A DNA stretch of 54,462 bases, from positions 1 through 54,462 of the forward strand of contig JBAUID010000251.1 in assembly GCA_049680625.1 (NCBI GenBank), written 5' to 3'. The DNA comes from JAUIAI01 sp049680625 (lineage in GTDB: Bacteria > Pseudomonadota > Gammaproteobacteria > Burkholderiales > Burkholderiaceae_E). The notes below the pieces were generated by a model that did no database searches, was not told the origin of the DNA, and saw nothing but the letters and a program-made list of their open reading frames with translations. The translations under genes and the position numbers were made by a program. Shown here one piece after another: positions 25,053 through 33,441 of this stretch (its first letter is position 1; every line of letters starts with the position of its first letter).

Positions 25053-25601
25053 TCAACCAGCAATCCCCTGATAGCACTCAATCTGCTGAAAACTAAAGTC
25101 TCGCAAGGTGAGCTTGTAGCGGTAATAAGTGGGCAAGCCCACTGAACTGACCTTAGCGACGTATTCGCCAGTGGCCGTGCCAATAGGCGCTGCGCGTTCA
25201 GCATGAAATTCATTCGTACGGGGCGACCAGGTAAACCCCCCGTCAAAAACCCGTCCACGATCAACAAAAAACGCTGCCGTCGCCGGGTCAAAGCTAAAGT
25301 CACGCCGTGAGAATGATGTTCGACCCTGATTATCGTCAGATTTACAGTCCATCAGAACGCTGACCGAACCGGCATCCGGATTAAGACGGAACGCCTCTCC
25401 CGCAATATAGGAGCCGGATGGCGAGCCAGGATTATCTGAGTTTCCACTGTTGGCGCTATCGCCGCTGTTATCGCCTGACCCATCCGTACTGTCACTCGCA
25501 AGAATGACATCACGAATACCGCCGCCACAGGCCGAGCTCAAGCCAATCAGCACAACTACCATGGCCCGGCGCCAGCCGGTTTGGACGCATCGCATCATCA
25601 T
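25053..25601 (-). CDS. Hypothetical lipoprotein
   Basis: A 182-residue protein of unknown function. The N-terminal basic region and hydrophobic helix end in the lipobox LSSAC, followed by CGGG. A Ser/Asn/Gly/Asp-rich flexible linker (about residues 36-60) tethers a globular beta-rich domain of about 120 residues with Cys in VLMDCKSDD and at IECYQG. The ATG at 25601 has GGA at a suitable distance; the open frame upstream to 25640 is less likely used. It has its own terminator and appears monocistronic. Confidence 0.7.
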   Translation of the reverse strand: MMMRCVQTGWRRAMVVVLIGLSSACGGGIRDVILASDSTDGSGDNSGDSANSGNSDNPGSPSGSYIAGEAFRLNPDAGSVSVLMDCKSDDNQGRTSFSRRDFSFDPATAAFFVDRGRVFDGGFTWSPRTNEFHAERAAPIGTATGEYVAKVSSVGLPTYYRYKLTLRDFSFQQIECYQGIAG

Positions 25602-25718
25602 CAGTTTCCGGAGGTTTTTTTTATATCGAGGTTCGACCAAAGTATAACGCCACCAAATATGCCATCCGCAAAGTGGCAGCCGCCAGTTAACAAAATCGGA
25701 CAGATACAGAGGGGCTGA

Positions 25719-26948
25719 TCACGGTTTGCTTCCATGGGTTCCAGCAACCAAATCGGTCGCCCGTGCCGAGATGTCACCCACGCCGCTTTGTGCGGTGGTG
25801 GGCAGCGACTCGACTTCACTCAACTGACGGGACAACGCTCGGGTCCGGGTTTCCGCCGTCCCAATGGTTCCCGCTGCCTTTTCAAGCTGTTCGCGGGTTC
25901 GAGCCAATACCTCGCCAAAGCGCGAGAATTCGCTTTTAACCGTGACCAACAGGCGCCGGATTTCGCTCGATCGCTGTTCGACAGCCAGCGTGCGAAATCC
26001 CATCTGCAGACTGGACAAGATAGCTGACAAGGTTGTGGGTCCGGCAACGATGATTCTTTCGTCCCTGTGCAAACCTTCGAGTAAACCAGGGCGTCTTGCC
26101 AGTTCAGCGAACAAGCCTTCCACCGGCAGAAATAAAACCGCAAAATCGGTAGTTGACGGCGGCGCAACATACTTCTGACCGATACGGCGGGCTTCTTGAC
26201 GAAGGCGTGTTTCGAGTGCCTTGCCCGCTTTTTCCGCCCCGGCCTTATCTGCCGCCTCCTGGGCCGCTAACAAGCGTTCGTAGTCTTCACGCGGAAACTT
26301 GGCATCCACCGGCAACCACACTGTCGCCTCCGGGTGATGGCCGGGTAATCGAATCGCAAATTCAACCCGTTCATTCGATCCTGGCACAACTTCAACATTC
26401 TCCGCGTATTGGGCGACAGTAAACATTTGTTCCAGAATGCTCGCCAGCTGCGCCTCACCCCAGATGCCCCGGGTTTTGACATTGGTCAGCACACGCTTGA
26501 GATCGCCAACATCGCCGGCAAGTGCCTGCATCTCACCCAGGCCACGCTGCACTTGTTCGAGTTGTTCGGAGACCAGTCGGAACGACTCGCCCAGCCTTGT
26601 TTCCAGAGTTGACTGAAGTTGTTCGTCAACGGTGCGTCGAATCGACTCTAACTTACGTTCATTATCCTCGCGCTGGCGCTCAAGTTGCATCTCCAGTGAA
26701 TCAGCCAGGCTACGCATCGACCCGGCCAGCTCAACCCGATTGGCCCTGGCTGCTTCAGAAAGTTCTGCACTGAATTCACGCTGCTGGCTTCCCTGCATCG
26801 CCAACTGCTGCGCCAGCATACGTAATCCGGGCTCAGGGTCGGGAGCACGCCGCCCCAGAAGCCAGATCACCAGCACACAAATCACAATCAACAAAAACAG
26901 GCAGGAGAGTGCGAGCCATAGCAGCATGGCCGAATCGTTAGTCACCAT
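25719..26948 (-). CDS. rmuC: DNA recombination protein RmuC
   Basis: A 409-residue membrane-anchored protein. It begins with one hydrophobic anchor (MLLWLALSCLFLLIVICVLV), then a long coiled coil of about residues 40-150 (SELSEAARANRVELAGSMRS, EDNERKLESIRRTVDEQL). The RmuC domain follows, with VKTRGIWGEAQLASILEQM, WLPVDAKFPREDYERLL and VAPPSTTDFAVLFLPVEGL. In E. coli RmuC limits inversion of short repeats; its nuclease-like fold suggests action on DNA ends. The ATG at 26948 is the best family start but lacks a clear Shine-Dalgarno sequence. Confidence 0.95.
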   Translation of the reverse strand: MVTNDSAMLLWLALSCLFLLIVICVLVIWLLGRRAPDPEPGLRMLAQQLAMQGSQQREFSAELSEAARANRVELAGSMRSLADSLEMQLERQREDNERKLESIRRTVDEQLQSTLETRLGESFRLVSEQLEQVQRGLGEMQALAGDVGDLKRVLTNVKTRGIWGEAQLASILEQMFTVAQYAENVEVVPGSNERVEFAIRLPGHHPEATVWLPVDAKFPREDYERLLAAQEAADKAGAEKAGKALETRLRQEARRIGQKYVAPPSTTDFAVLFLPVEGLFAELARRPGLLEGLHRDERIIVAGPTTLSAILSSLQMGFRTLAVEQRSSEIRRLLVTVKSEFSRFGEVLARTREQLEKAAGTIGTAETRTRALSRQLSEVESLPTTAQSGVGDISARATDLVAGTHGSKP

Positions 26949-27097
26949 AAGAGGGGGGCGTTGGTTCTGATCGGAATAATTTACACCGTATTGTGCAATT
27001 ACCTGCAAGCTTTCGTGACATCGATCATTCAGCGCAACGCCAGTCAGGCCCAAGATCACCGGACTAACAAAAGCCAAGCCAGCTCGAGGAGTCCCTC

Positions 27098-27520
27098 ATG
27101 TATCGAAAGCCTGCCGTTTCGGTAGTTCACGCATTGACCGTTGCCGCCATCGCAGCATCCGCCCTGTTAACCCTGACCACGCCAGCGCACGCTGCCCGCA
27201 TGCAGCATAGCGGTCAACCGTCGACTACGATTTATCGCTGTGATTTCACGGATGGCTCTGTGGTTTTTAGCGACAGCCGCTGCAGGGGCAATGCCAGGGT
27301 GACTAAATGGGCACCTGCCAGCCTGCCCAAGGGTATTCATAAGTCCGCGCCCGATTCACCGGCGATGCAAAACAGAGCGATGGATCAGGCCGAGATGACC
27401 CGGGGCAGAAAAGACCCATATGTCGACTGTAAAGAACGTGGTGGTCAGTTTCGGGTGGCAGCTCGCTTGTGCATCCTGCCAAACAAAAATAAGGCGACCG
27501 TCATTCAGCGAATCCGCTGA
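27098..27520 (+). CDS. Small secreted DUF4124-like protein
   Basis: A 140-residue exported protein. A signal peptide ends near PAHAAR, followed by IYRCDFTDGSVVFSDSRCRG, the Cys-bounded beta motif typical of the DUF4124 family of envelope proteins. The rest is basic and holds another Cys pair (VDCKERGG, RLCILP). GAGGAG is well placed before the ATG at 27098. It is divergent from rmuC, and function is unknown. Confidence 0.7.
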   Translation: MYRKPAVSVVHALTVAAIAASALLTLTTPAHAARMQHSGQPSTTIYRCDFTDGSVVFSDSRCRGNARVTKWAPASLPKGIHKSAPDSPAMQNRAMDQAEMTRGRKDPYVDCKERGGQFRVAARLCILPNKNKATVIQRIR

Positions 27521-27575
27521 ACCATTTTGCTGATCCATTCTTATGACCAGCGTTAACTGAAGATTGACAGTCCGA

Positions 27576-28367
27576 TTAAGCTCTGCCGGCAAGTAGACGT
27601 TTTCGCTGTGCCGGCGGGTAGTGTTCGATTGCGTAACGTAACGTGGTACGCGCTAGCATCGCGTAGTGGGTAATCAGGAAGTTGGTGACCCGCTCGCGAT
27701 CGCGCTTGGCCACTTCGCGCAACATCCACCCCACTGCCTTGTGAATCAGATCTTCGTCGTCAGCGAGCAGAATCTGCGCCAATGCCATCGTATCGTCTAA
27801 GTCACCAGCGCGAATCAACTGCCTTGTGGCAATAATTGCAATACGCCTCTCCCACATATTTCTGGATCTAACGAGGCGATAGAGAGGCGCTCGGGAACGG
27901 GTCTGGAGCCAGACGCCGACAATCTGATACGCCGATGCGTCAACCAGGTCCCAGTTATTTATCCAGCGCGTGTTAGCCAGGTAATGCCGGTAGATATCCC
28001 GCTGCGTCTTAGGGTTGGCGCGGGCAGCGGCGAATGTTTTGACCAGAATAATCAGCGCCAGTAGACGGGCCTCATGAAACCGGGAGCGCAACAATCTTTG
28101 ATTCTCGGCCAGCGACATACCGACAAACTGAGCGGCCAACTGCCTTAAGTGGGGAACCCTGATCCCCAGGAACACATCACCAGCACCGTACTGCCCGGCT
28201 GCCGTCTTAAAAAAACGCAATGCCTTGGTTGCTAAGACCGGATCGCTGCAGGCCTTTAATTGCGCCAGCGCGCTGACTGCGCAGAGTGTTGGTAGTTTGT
28301 TCGGTGCGTTAAGTGCCCGTTGCCTGCCTGCGCTGGAAGTGTTCGCGGTGGTTTTGTTCGTATTCAT
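27576..28367 (-). CDS. alkD: DNA alkylation repair protein AlkD
   Basis: A 263-residue HEAT-like-repeat protein. FLGIRVPHLRQLAAQF and the WINNWDLVDASAYQIVG segment are AlkD signatures, with the Trp/Asp residues that contact the damaged base. LLADDEDLIHKAVGWMLREV follows. AlkD glycosylases excise N3- and N7-alkylated purines without base flipping. The frame opens 39 codons upstream, but I chose the ATG at 28367, where the protein becomes family-like after a short unstructured tail. A 12-bp tandem repeat lies in the leader. Confidence 0.9.
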   Translation of the reverse strand: MNTNKTTANTSSAGRQRALNAPNKLPTLCAVSALAQLKACSDPVLATKALRFFKTAAGQYGAGDVFLGIRVPHLRQLAAQFVGMSLAENQRLLRSRFHEARLLALIILVKTFAAARANPKTQRDIYRHYLANTRWINNWDLVDASAYQIVGVWLQTRSRAPLYRLVRSRNMWERRIAIIATRQLIRAGDLDDTMALAQILLADDEDLIHKAVGWMLREVAKRDRERVTNFLITHYAMLARTTLRYAIEHYPPAQRKRLLAGRA

Positions 28368-28426
28368 TGGTACAGTTTGGATTCGACGCGGTTCACCGGA
28401 GATATCACCTGATTTTGTGCCGGATA

Positions 28427-28450
28427 TTTTCCATAGCGTTTTCCATAGCG
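28427..28450. repeat. 12-bp perfect tandem repeat upstream of alkD
   Basis: TTTTCCATAGCG occurs twice back to back (28427-28438 and 28439-28450), about 60 bp upstream of the alkD start. It could be a slippage-prone leader element; no function is evident. Confidence 0.8.
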
Positions 28451-28569
28451 ATTTGCCGGGCTGAATTAGACGGAAACGCCGCACGGTCGATGTTGTAAAT
28501 CTGTTTACCGCGCCGCCGGACGCCGTTACGATAAGCCAACAATCAGGTGAAAACCACCAAGGAGACTTT

Positions 28570-29535
28570 GTGAAAATTGGCTATCTGCTGCGAGTGCGGC
28601 CCGACCTCGAAGACATTATCCCTGACGATGTTCAAGGCGTTCGAATCCAGGTGGGTGACGACGGATTGTATACGCCTGAAGACCTCAAGAAAATCAGTGA
28701 CGTTGATGCTTTTGTTATCGGCATGGAGCCAGTCAACGAACAAATCCTTGCGGCCGCACCCGATGTCAAAATTGTTCAGCGTCTGGGGGTTGGGTATGAA
28801 ACCCTCGACCTGGCGGCATGTGCGGCCCGTAATATCCCAGCCTGCAACATTGAAGGGGTTAATAAAGAAGCCGTGGCAGAACATGCAATGATGTTCATGT
28901 TGTCCTTATACAAGCGACTGCTTGATGCCAACGCGTTCACGCAGAAAGCTGACTGGTTTAACGCCCGTAAGCTCACCAGTGAAACGTTTGAGCTCAAAAA
29001 TAAAACCCTGGGCATCATTGGCTTTGGCAATACTGGCTCATCACTGGCCAAACGGGCGGCCGCATTTGAAATGAAGCTGCTTTATAACGACCTGACGGAC
29101 ATCAACGCAGATCTGGCCGCAAAGTTGGGGGCCAAAAAGGTCGACAAGGAAACCATCTACTCAACAGCAGATTTTGTCAGTATCTGCACCGACTTGAATG
29201 ATTCCACCCGCGGCATGATCAATGCTGACGCGCTGGCCATGATGCGCCCTGATACCCGCTTTATCTGCTGTGCCCGAGGCGGTATCGTCGATGAAGCAGC
29301 GCTTGCCAGTGCACTGAAAAGTGGTCAGATTAACTCGGCCGCCATCGACGTATTTGAGCAGGAACCCATTGCGGCTAATAACCCACTGATTGGCCTGCCC
29401 AATTGCATTCTGACCGCCCACGTTGCTGGTGTTGCCAGCGATACAACAACCCGCATCTGGGAGTGGGCTCACGATAACGTGCGCGCCGTCGTTCAGCGCG
29501 GCGAAAAACCGCGCTGGGTTCGAAACGGGGTGTAA
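28570..29535 (+). CDS. D-2-hydroxyacid dehydrogenase
   Basis: A 321-residue NAD-dependent dehydrogenase of the SerA/D-2-hydroxyacid family. The nucleotide motif is GFGNTG (151-156), and the catalytic triad is Arg236 (CCARGG), Glu265 (VFEQEP) and His284 (LTAHVAG). An acidic residue after strand 2 (YNDLTD) favours NAD over NADP. The start is a GTG at 28570 preceded by AAGGAG, which is a strong signal. Substrate is unknown; phosphoglycerate, glyoxylate or another 2-oxoacid are candidates. It is divergent from alkD and separate from the second dehydrogenase at 35867. Confidence 0.88.
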   Translation: MKIGYLLRVRPDLEDIIPDDVQGVRIQVGDDGLYTPEDLKKISDVDAFVIGMEPVNEQILAAAPDVKIVQRLGVGYETLDLAACAARNIPACNIEGVNKEAVAEHAMMFMLSLYKRLLDANAFTQKADWFNARKLTSETFELKNKTLGIIGFGNTGSSLAKRAAAFEMKLLYNDLTDINADLAAKLGAKKVDKETIYSTADFVSICTDLNDSTRGMINADALAMMRPDTRFICCARGGIVDEAALASALKSGQINSAAIDVFEQEPIAANNPLIGLPNCILTAHVAGVASDTTTRIWEWAHDNVRAVVQRGEKPRWVRNGV

Positions 29536-29566
29536 TCGACGTGTCGTTGCGGCCAGGTGTTGTAAC

Positions 29567-32077
29567 TTACGCCGCTCGCAGAGTCTGCATGGGTGGGCTG
29601 TTCAGCACCGGTCGCAACCCCATCCAACCGGCAACAACCGCCAATACCGCGCCGGCGAGCATACCCAGAGGCAACATAGACCAGCGGGTAGCCAATTCGA
29701 ACTGGAATACCTGCTCGGCAAGAATCGCCCCAATAATCAGGGCGCCGGCCGCGGCCAGCAGGCCCGCCAGCGCGCCCGACAATGCCAGTTCCCAGAACTG
29801 AGAGACTGCCAGTTGGCGCCGCGACGCACCTAGCGCCCGCATCAAGCCGGCTTCGCTGATCCGCTCATCGCGCGAGGTAGCCAGCGCACCGTATAAAACG
29901 GCAATACCGGCGGCCAACGTCAATAAAAAAAGGTATTGCACCGCCTGCACTACCTGGCCTAGCAAAGACTGCACCTGACGCAGTATCAACCCGGTATCAA
30001 ACACGGTCAGGTTAGGAAACCGGCCAACCAGTTCGCGGGCCAGCGAACTGCTCTGTGACTGGTGAAAGGCGGTAATAAAAGTTGTTGGCATCGCCTGGAG
30101 CGCAGCCGGCGACAAAATCATAAAGAAGTTCACTTTCATCGAATCCCAGGTCACCTTGCGAACATTACTGACCGCTACCTTGACAATTTCACCGGCAATG
30201 TCAAAGGTCAGCTCATCGCCAAGTTGCAGCCGCAGCGACTTCATCACCCCTTCTTCTACGGATACCTCCAGGGCTTCAGGGTCAAGCCAGCGACCACTTA
30301 GCAATTGATTGTGCGCAGGAATTGCACTCATATAAGACAGGTTCAGTTCACGGCGCGGCGCCTGACGATCGTTATCGTCACGGGGTTCGGCTGAGCTGTC
30401 ACTTTGCCTACGTTCAACAGGCTCTCCGTTTACCTCGATAAGACGCCCCCTGACCATTGGGTAAATACTGACGTCGGTAATACCGTCAGCCCTCAGCGCA
30501 TCACCAACTGCCTGGCGCTGGTCGGGCTGAATGTTGATGACAAATCGATTCGGTGCATCAGCGGGTGTCGCTCGCTGCCAGCCTTCAATAAGATCCGTTC
30601 GGGTTACCGTTAGCAAAGTCAGCGCCATCAGTCCGATGGCAAGCGCAACCGTTTGCGCGACCGCTGAACCGCGCCGGCGAGCCCACGACGCCAACGCCAG
30701 CCGTAGGGCCGGGTCATTTGAAATAATGGGAAGAGAGCGGGCCCGGGAGACCAGCACTAGCATGAACCAGGCAACTAAACTAAATGCCACAGCGCCAATT
30801 AGAAAACCGCCAAGAGCAATGGCCGCCAAACGGCGATCGTTAGCCAGCCAGAACATCAACCCACTAAAACAGGCAATCGCGACAACAGCGCCGATCCAGG
30901 CGGATGCGGGCGCCTGCCCCATGTCGCGACGCAAAACCCGCAACGGCGGAACACCCGCAAGCGAGACAAATGGCCAGCCGCCAAACCCGAGCAGTAATAC
31001 CAAAGCGGCCAGCATCGCATACAGTGCCGGCCACGCAGTTGCTGGTGGCAACGGTATTGATAACAATGGTGCTATTGACGCGGCCAGAACAAAGTGGAAA
31101 CCCCAGCCAAAAAGTGCACCGACCGCACCAGCTACCATGGCAAGAAGGGCTAGTTCTCCGATTAGCACGCTTAGCAGCTGACGTTGGGTCATACCCAGCG
31201 ATTTCACCACTGCACAGGCGTCAAGATGCCGCTGCGCAAACCGACGCGCCGCGAGGGCCACCGCGACCGCTGCAATCAACGCTGACAGCAACGCGACCAG
31301 GGACAGGAACTGCTCGGCACGATCAAGGGTTGCCGTCAGTTCCGGCCGGCCGTCAGCCACCGTCTCAACGCGCTGCCCGGTTTTGAGCTCAGGCGTTAGC
31401 CACTGCCGGAATTGCTCAACTGCTGCTGGTGGCCCTGCAACCAGTAATCGATACGACACCCGGCTCCCCGGTTGAATCAGGCCGGTACGTGCCAGCACCG
31501 CCGCAGAAATCAGGGCACGCGGTGCAACATTCACAAAACCCCCGCCACGATCTGGTTCGAGTGCAATCAAGGCAGTCAGTTTCAACCGCTCACTCCCCAC
31601 GGTCAGCAGATCACCAACCGAGGCCTTCAAAGCATCAGCCAACTGAGGATCAACCCAGACTTCGCCGTCCCCTGGCAGGTCGGTTGCAACGCCATCCTTA
31701 CTACCCTGAGAATCAAAAATACGCAGTTGACCACGCAGCGGATATCCCGGTTCAAAAGCCTTGACCGACGCCAGTCGGGGCATCGCATCACTACTTACCA
31801 TGCTCGGGAACGATGTGGTTGCTGACAGTGCCAGGCCAAGAGCTTCGGCCTTTTGCCCGTAGGCCGGATCGATCGGGCGCTGACTACGAATGACCAGATC
31901 GGCACCCAGGAGCTGGGTTGCCTGCTGGTCAAGCGCCACACGCAGGCGATCAACAAAAAAACCGACCGCCGCAAGTGACGCCACGGCAATAATCAGGGCA
32001 CCGAGCAGCAGGTTCAGCTCCCCCCCGCGCCAGTCTCGGTAGGTAAATCGCGCAACATGTTGGACAATGTCTTTCAT
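29567..32077 (-). CDS. FtsX-like ABC transporter permease (YbbP type)
   Basis: An 836-residue membrane protein close in length to E. coli YbbP (804). The N-terminal helix (LLLGALIIAVASLAAVGFFVDRL) is followed by a large periplasmic MacB-like domain (residues about 45-255), then four membrane segments, a central hydrophobic pair, a second periplasmic domain, and the C-terminal FtsX domain (LLTLAAGIAVLYGALATSRDERISEAGLMRALGASRRQL). Such permeases work with an ATPase (YbbA) that extracts lipids or lipoproteins. No ATPase partner gene is next to it here, so it may use one encoded elsewhere. Confidence 0.88.
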   Translation of the reverse strand: MKDIVQHVARFTYRDWRGGELNLLLGALIIAVASLAAVGFFVDRLRVALDQQATQLLGADLVIRSQRPIDPAYGQKAEALGLALSATTSFPSMVSSDAMPRLASVKAFEPGYPLRGQLRIFDSQGSKDGVATDLPGDGEVWVDPQLADALKASVGDLLTVGSERLKLTALIALEPDRGGGFVNVAPRALISAAVLARTGLIQPGSRVSYRLLVAGPPAAVEQFRQWLTPELKTGQRVETVADGRPELTATLDRAEQFLSLVALLSALIAAVAVALAARRFAQRHLDACAVVKSLGMTQRQLLSVLIGELALLAMVAGAVGALFGWGFHFVLAASIAPLLSIPLPPATAWPALYAMLAALVLLLGFGGWPFVSLAGVPPLRVLRRDMGQAPASAWIGAVVAIACFSGLMFWLANDRRLAAIALGGFLIGAVAFSLVAWFMLVLVSRARSLPIISNDPALRLALASWARRRGSAVAQTVALAIGLMALTLLTVTRTDLIEGWQRATPADAPNRFVINIQPDQRQAVGDALRADGITDVSIYPMVRGRLIEVNGEPVERRQSDSSAEPRDDNDRQAPRRELNLSYMSAIPAHNQLLSGRWLDPEALEVSVEEGVMKSLRLQLGDELTFDIAGEIVKVAVSNVRKVTWDSMKVNFFMILSPAALQAMPTTFITAFHQSQSSSLARELVGRFPNLTVFDTGLILRQVQSLLGQVVQAVQYLFLLTLAAGIAVLYGALATSRDERISEAGLMRALGASRRQLAVSQFWELALSGALAGLLAAAGALIIGAILAEQVFQFELATRWSMLPLGMLAGAVLAVVAGWMGLRPVLNSPPMQTLRAA

Positions 32078-32157
32078 CTGCCAAGCTTATCGCAGCCAGG
32101 TTAAGCGCTTGTTAATGACCTGCCGCCCAACAACACTATCTGCCACCGGAGTGAACC

Positions 32158-33396
32158 ATGGATTGGTATTTCGACTTCATCTCACCTTATGCCTATCTAC
32201 AGAGCACAAAGCTGGAAGTATTTGAAGAGCATCAACCCGTTCGCTGCGTGCCGGTTCTTTTTGCCGGCCTGCTAAATCACTTCGGTAATATCGGGCCGGC
32301 CGAATTGGCGCCAAAACGTCAATGGACGTTTGAGCAAGTTGCCTGGCTGGCCCATCAAAATCAGATCAGCCTGCTGATGCCGGCCCATCATCCGTTCAAC
32401 CCGCTGGCGTTACTGCGCTTGAGTATTGCCGCAGGAGCCACGGTTGAGGTTGTGCAACGGATCTTCAGGTTTGTCTGGGCTGAAGGTTACAACCCAGATG
32501 ACGAAGCTGCTTTTTCCGACCTATGCGCCGAATTTGGGCTGGAACCCGGGGCACTACAGCGCGAAGAAATTAAACAGACACTACGCCACAATACAGAGTC
32601 GGCGGTGGGCCGTGGCGTCTTCGGTGTCCCCACGATTGCCCACAAAGACAAAAAATTCTGGGGGTTTGACAGTACCGAGATGGCGCTGGCGTATTTCAGT
32701 GCCAATGGCAATGAAGCAATTTATCCGGCAGCGGCAATTGATGCAGCGCAGGCAATGCCAAACGGCACCGCCCGGCGAAACCGCGGCAAGATTGGGAATT
32801 TCGGGAACGTCGGGAACAGCAGCGCTGCAACAGCGGTACCAGAGCCGCCGGCGAACAAAAAGCCGCGTATCGATTACCTCCCGGAAGATCTTGCAGAGCC
32901 AGCTGAAATTGTTCAAGCCGTCCGCGAACGACGCGGCGGCCATTTGATTGAATTAGACCGTATGTTGCTTTACAGCCCCAACCTCGCCCGTGGGTGGAAC
33001 CATTTGCTCGGCGCGGTTCGCAACGAGCTGGATCTAAGTAAAAATCTGCGCGAGCTTGCCATGTGTACAGTTGCCGTCATTAATCGCGCGGAATACGAAT
33101 TCACCCACCACTTACCAATTTACATTGAAACCGGTGGCTCGGAAGCGCAGGCACAAGCCCTGCGCGATCCGGATGCGGCGCTCGCCAGTACCCAATTGTT
33201 TAGCGAAACCGAACGGGCTGCCCTGGGCTTGTGCATTGACATGACGCGGACGGTACAGGTTAATCAAAGTCATTTTGATGCCTGTGAGCGTTTGCTTGGT
33301 CGGCAACAGCTAGTCGAACTGATTGCGACAATTGCCGCCTACAATATGGTGTCGCGCTTCCTGGTCGCGCTAAACGTGCAACCCGACCACGAGTGA
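32158..33396 (+). CDS. Fusion of HCCA-isomerase-like (DsbA-fold) and carboxymuconolactone-decarboxylase-like domains
   Basis: A 412-residue two-domain protein. Residues 1-200 resemble 2-hydroxychromene-2-carboxylate isomerase: WYFDFISPYAYL with Ser9 at the glutathione-binding position, a helical insert, and the cis-proline loop GVFGVPTI (153-160). A Gly/Asn/Ala linker (about 201-236) joins a carboxymuconolactone-decarboxylase-type domain, residues about 240-412, with LDLSKNLRELAMCTVAVINRAEYEFTHHLP. Both families act in aromatic ring-cleavage routes. The gene lies 46 bp before the dimethylformamidase-like gene, probably one transcript. The two domains are in one uninterrupted frame. Confidence 0.82.
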   Translation: MDWYFDFISPYAYLQSTKLEVFEEHQPVRCVPVLFAGLLNHFGNIGPAELAPKRQWTFEQVAWLAHQNQISLLMPAHHPFNPLALLRLSIAAGATVEVVQRIFRFVWAEGYNPDDEAAFSDLCAEFGLEPGALQREEIKQTLRHNTESAVGRGVFGVPTIAHKDKKFWGFDSTEMALAYFSANGNEAIYPAAAIDAAQAMPNGTARRNRGKIGNFGNVGNSSAATAVPEPPANKKPRIDYLPEDLAEPAEIVQAVRERRGGHLIELDRMLLYSPNLARGWNHLLGAVRNELDLSKNLRELAMCTVAVINRAEYEFTHHLPIYIETGGSEAQAQALRDPDAALASTQLFSETERAALGLCIDMTRTVQVNQSHFDACERLLGRQQLVELIATIAAYNMVSRFLVALNVQPDHE

Positions 33397-33441
33397 CCTG
33401 ATGCACAACCGCCAAACCGATGCGAACGGAGAGACATCACG

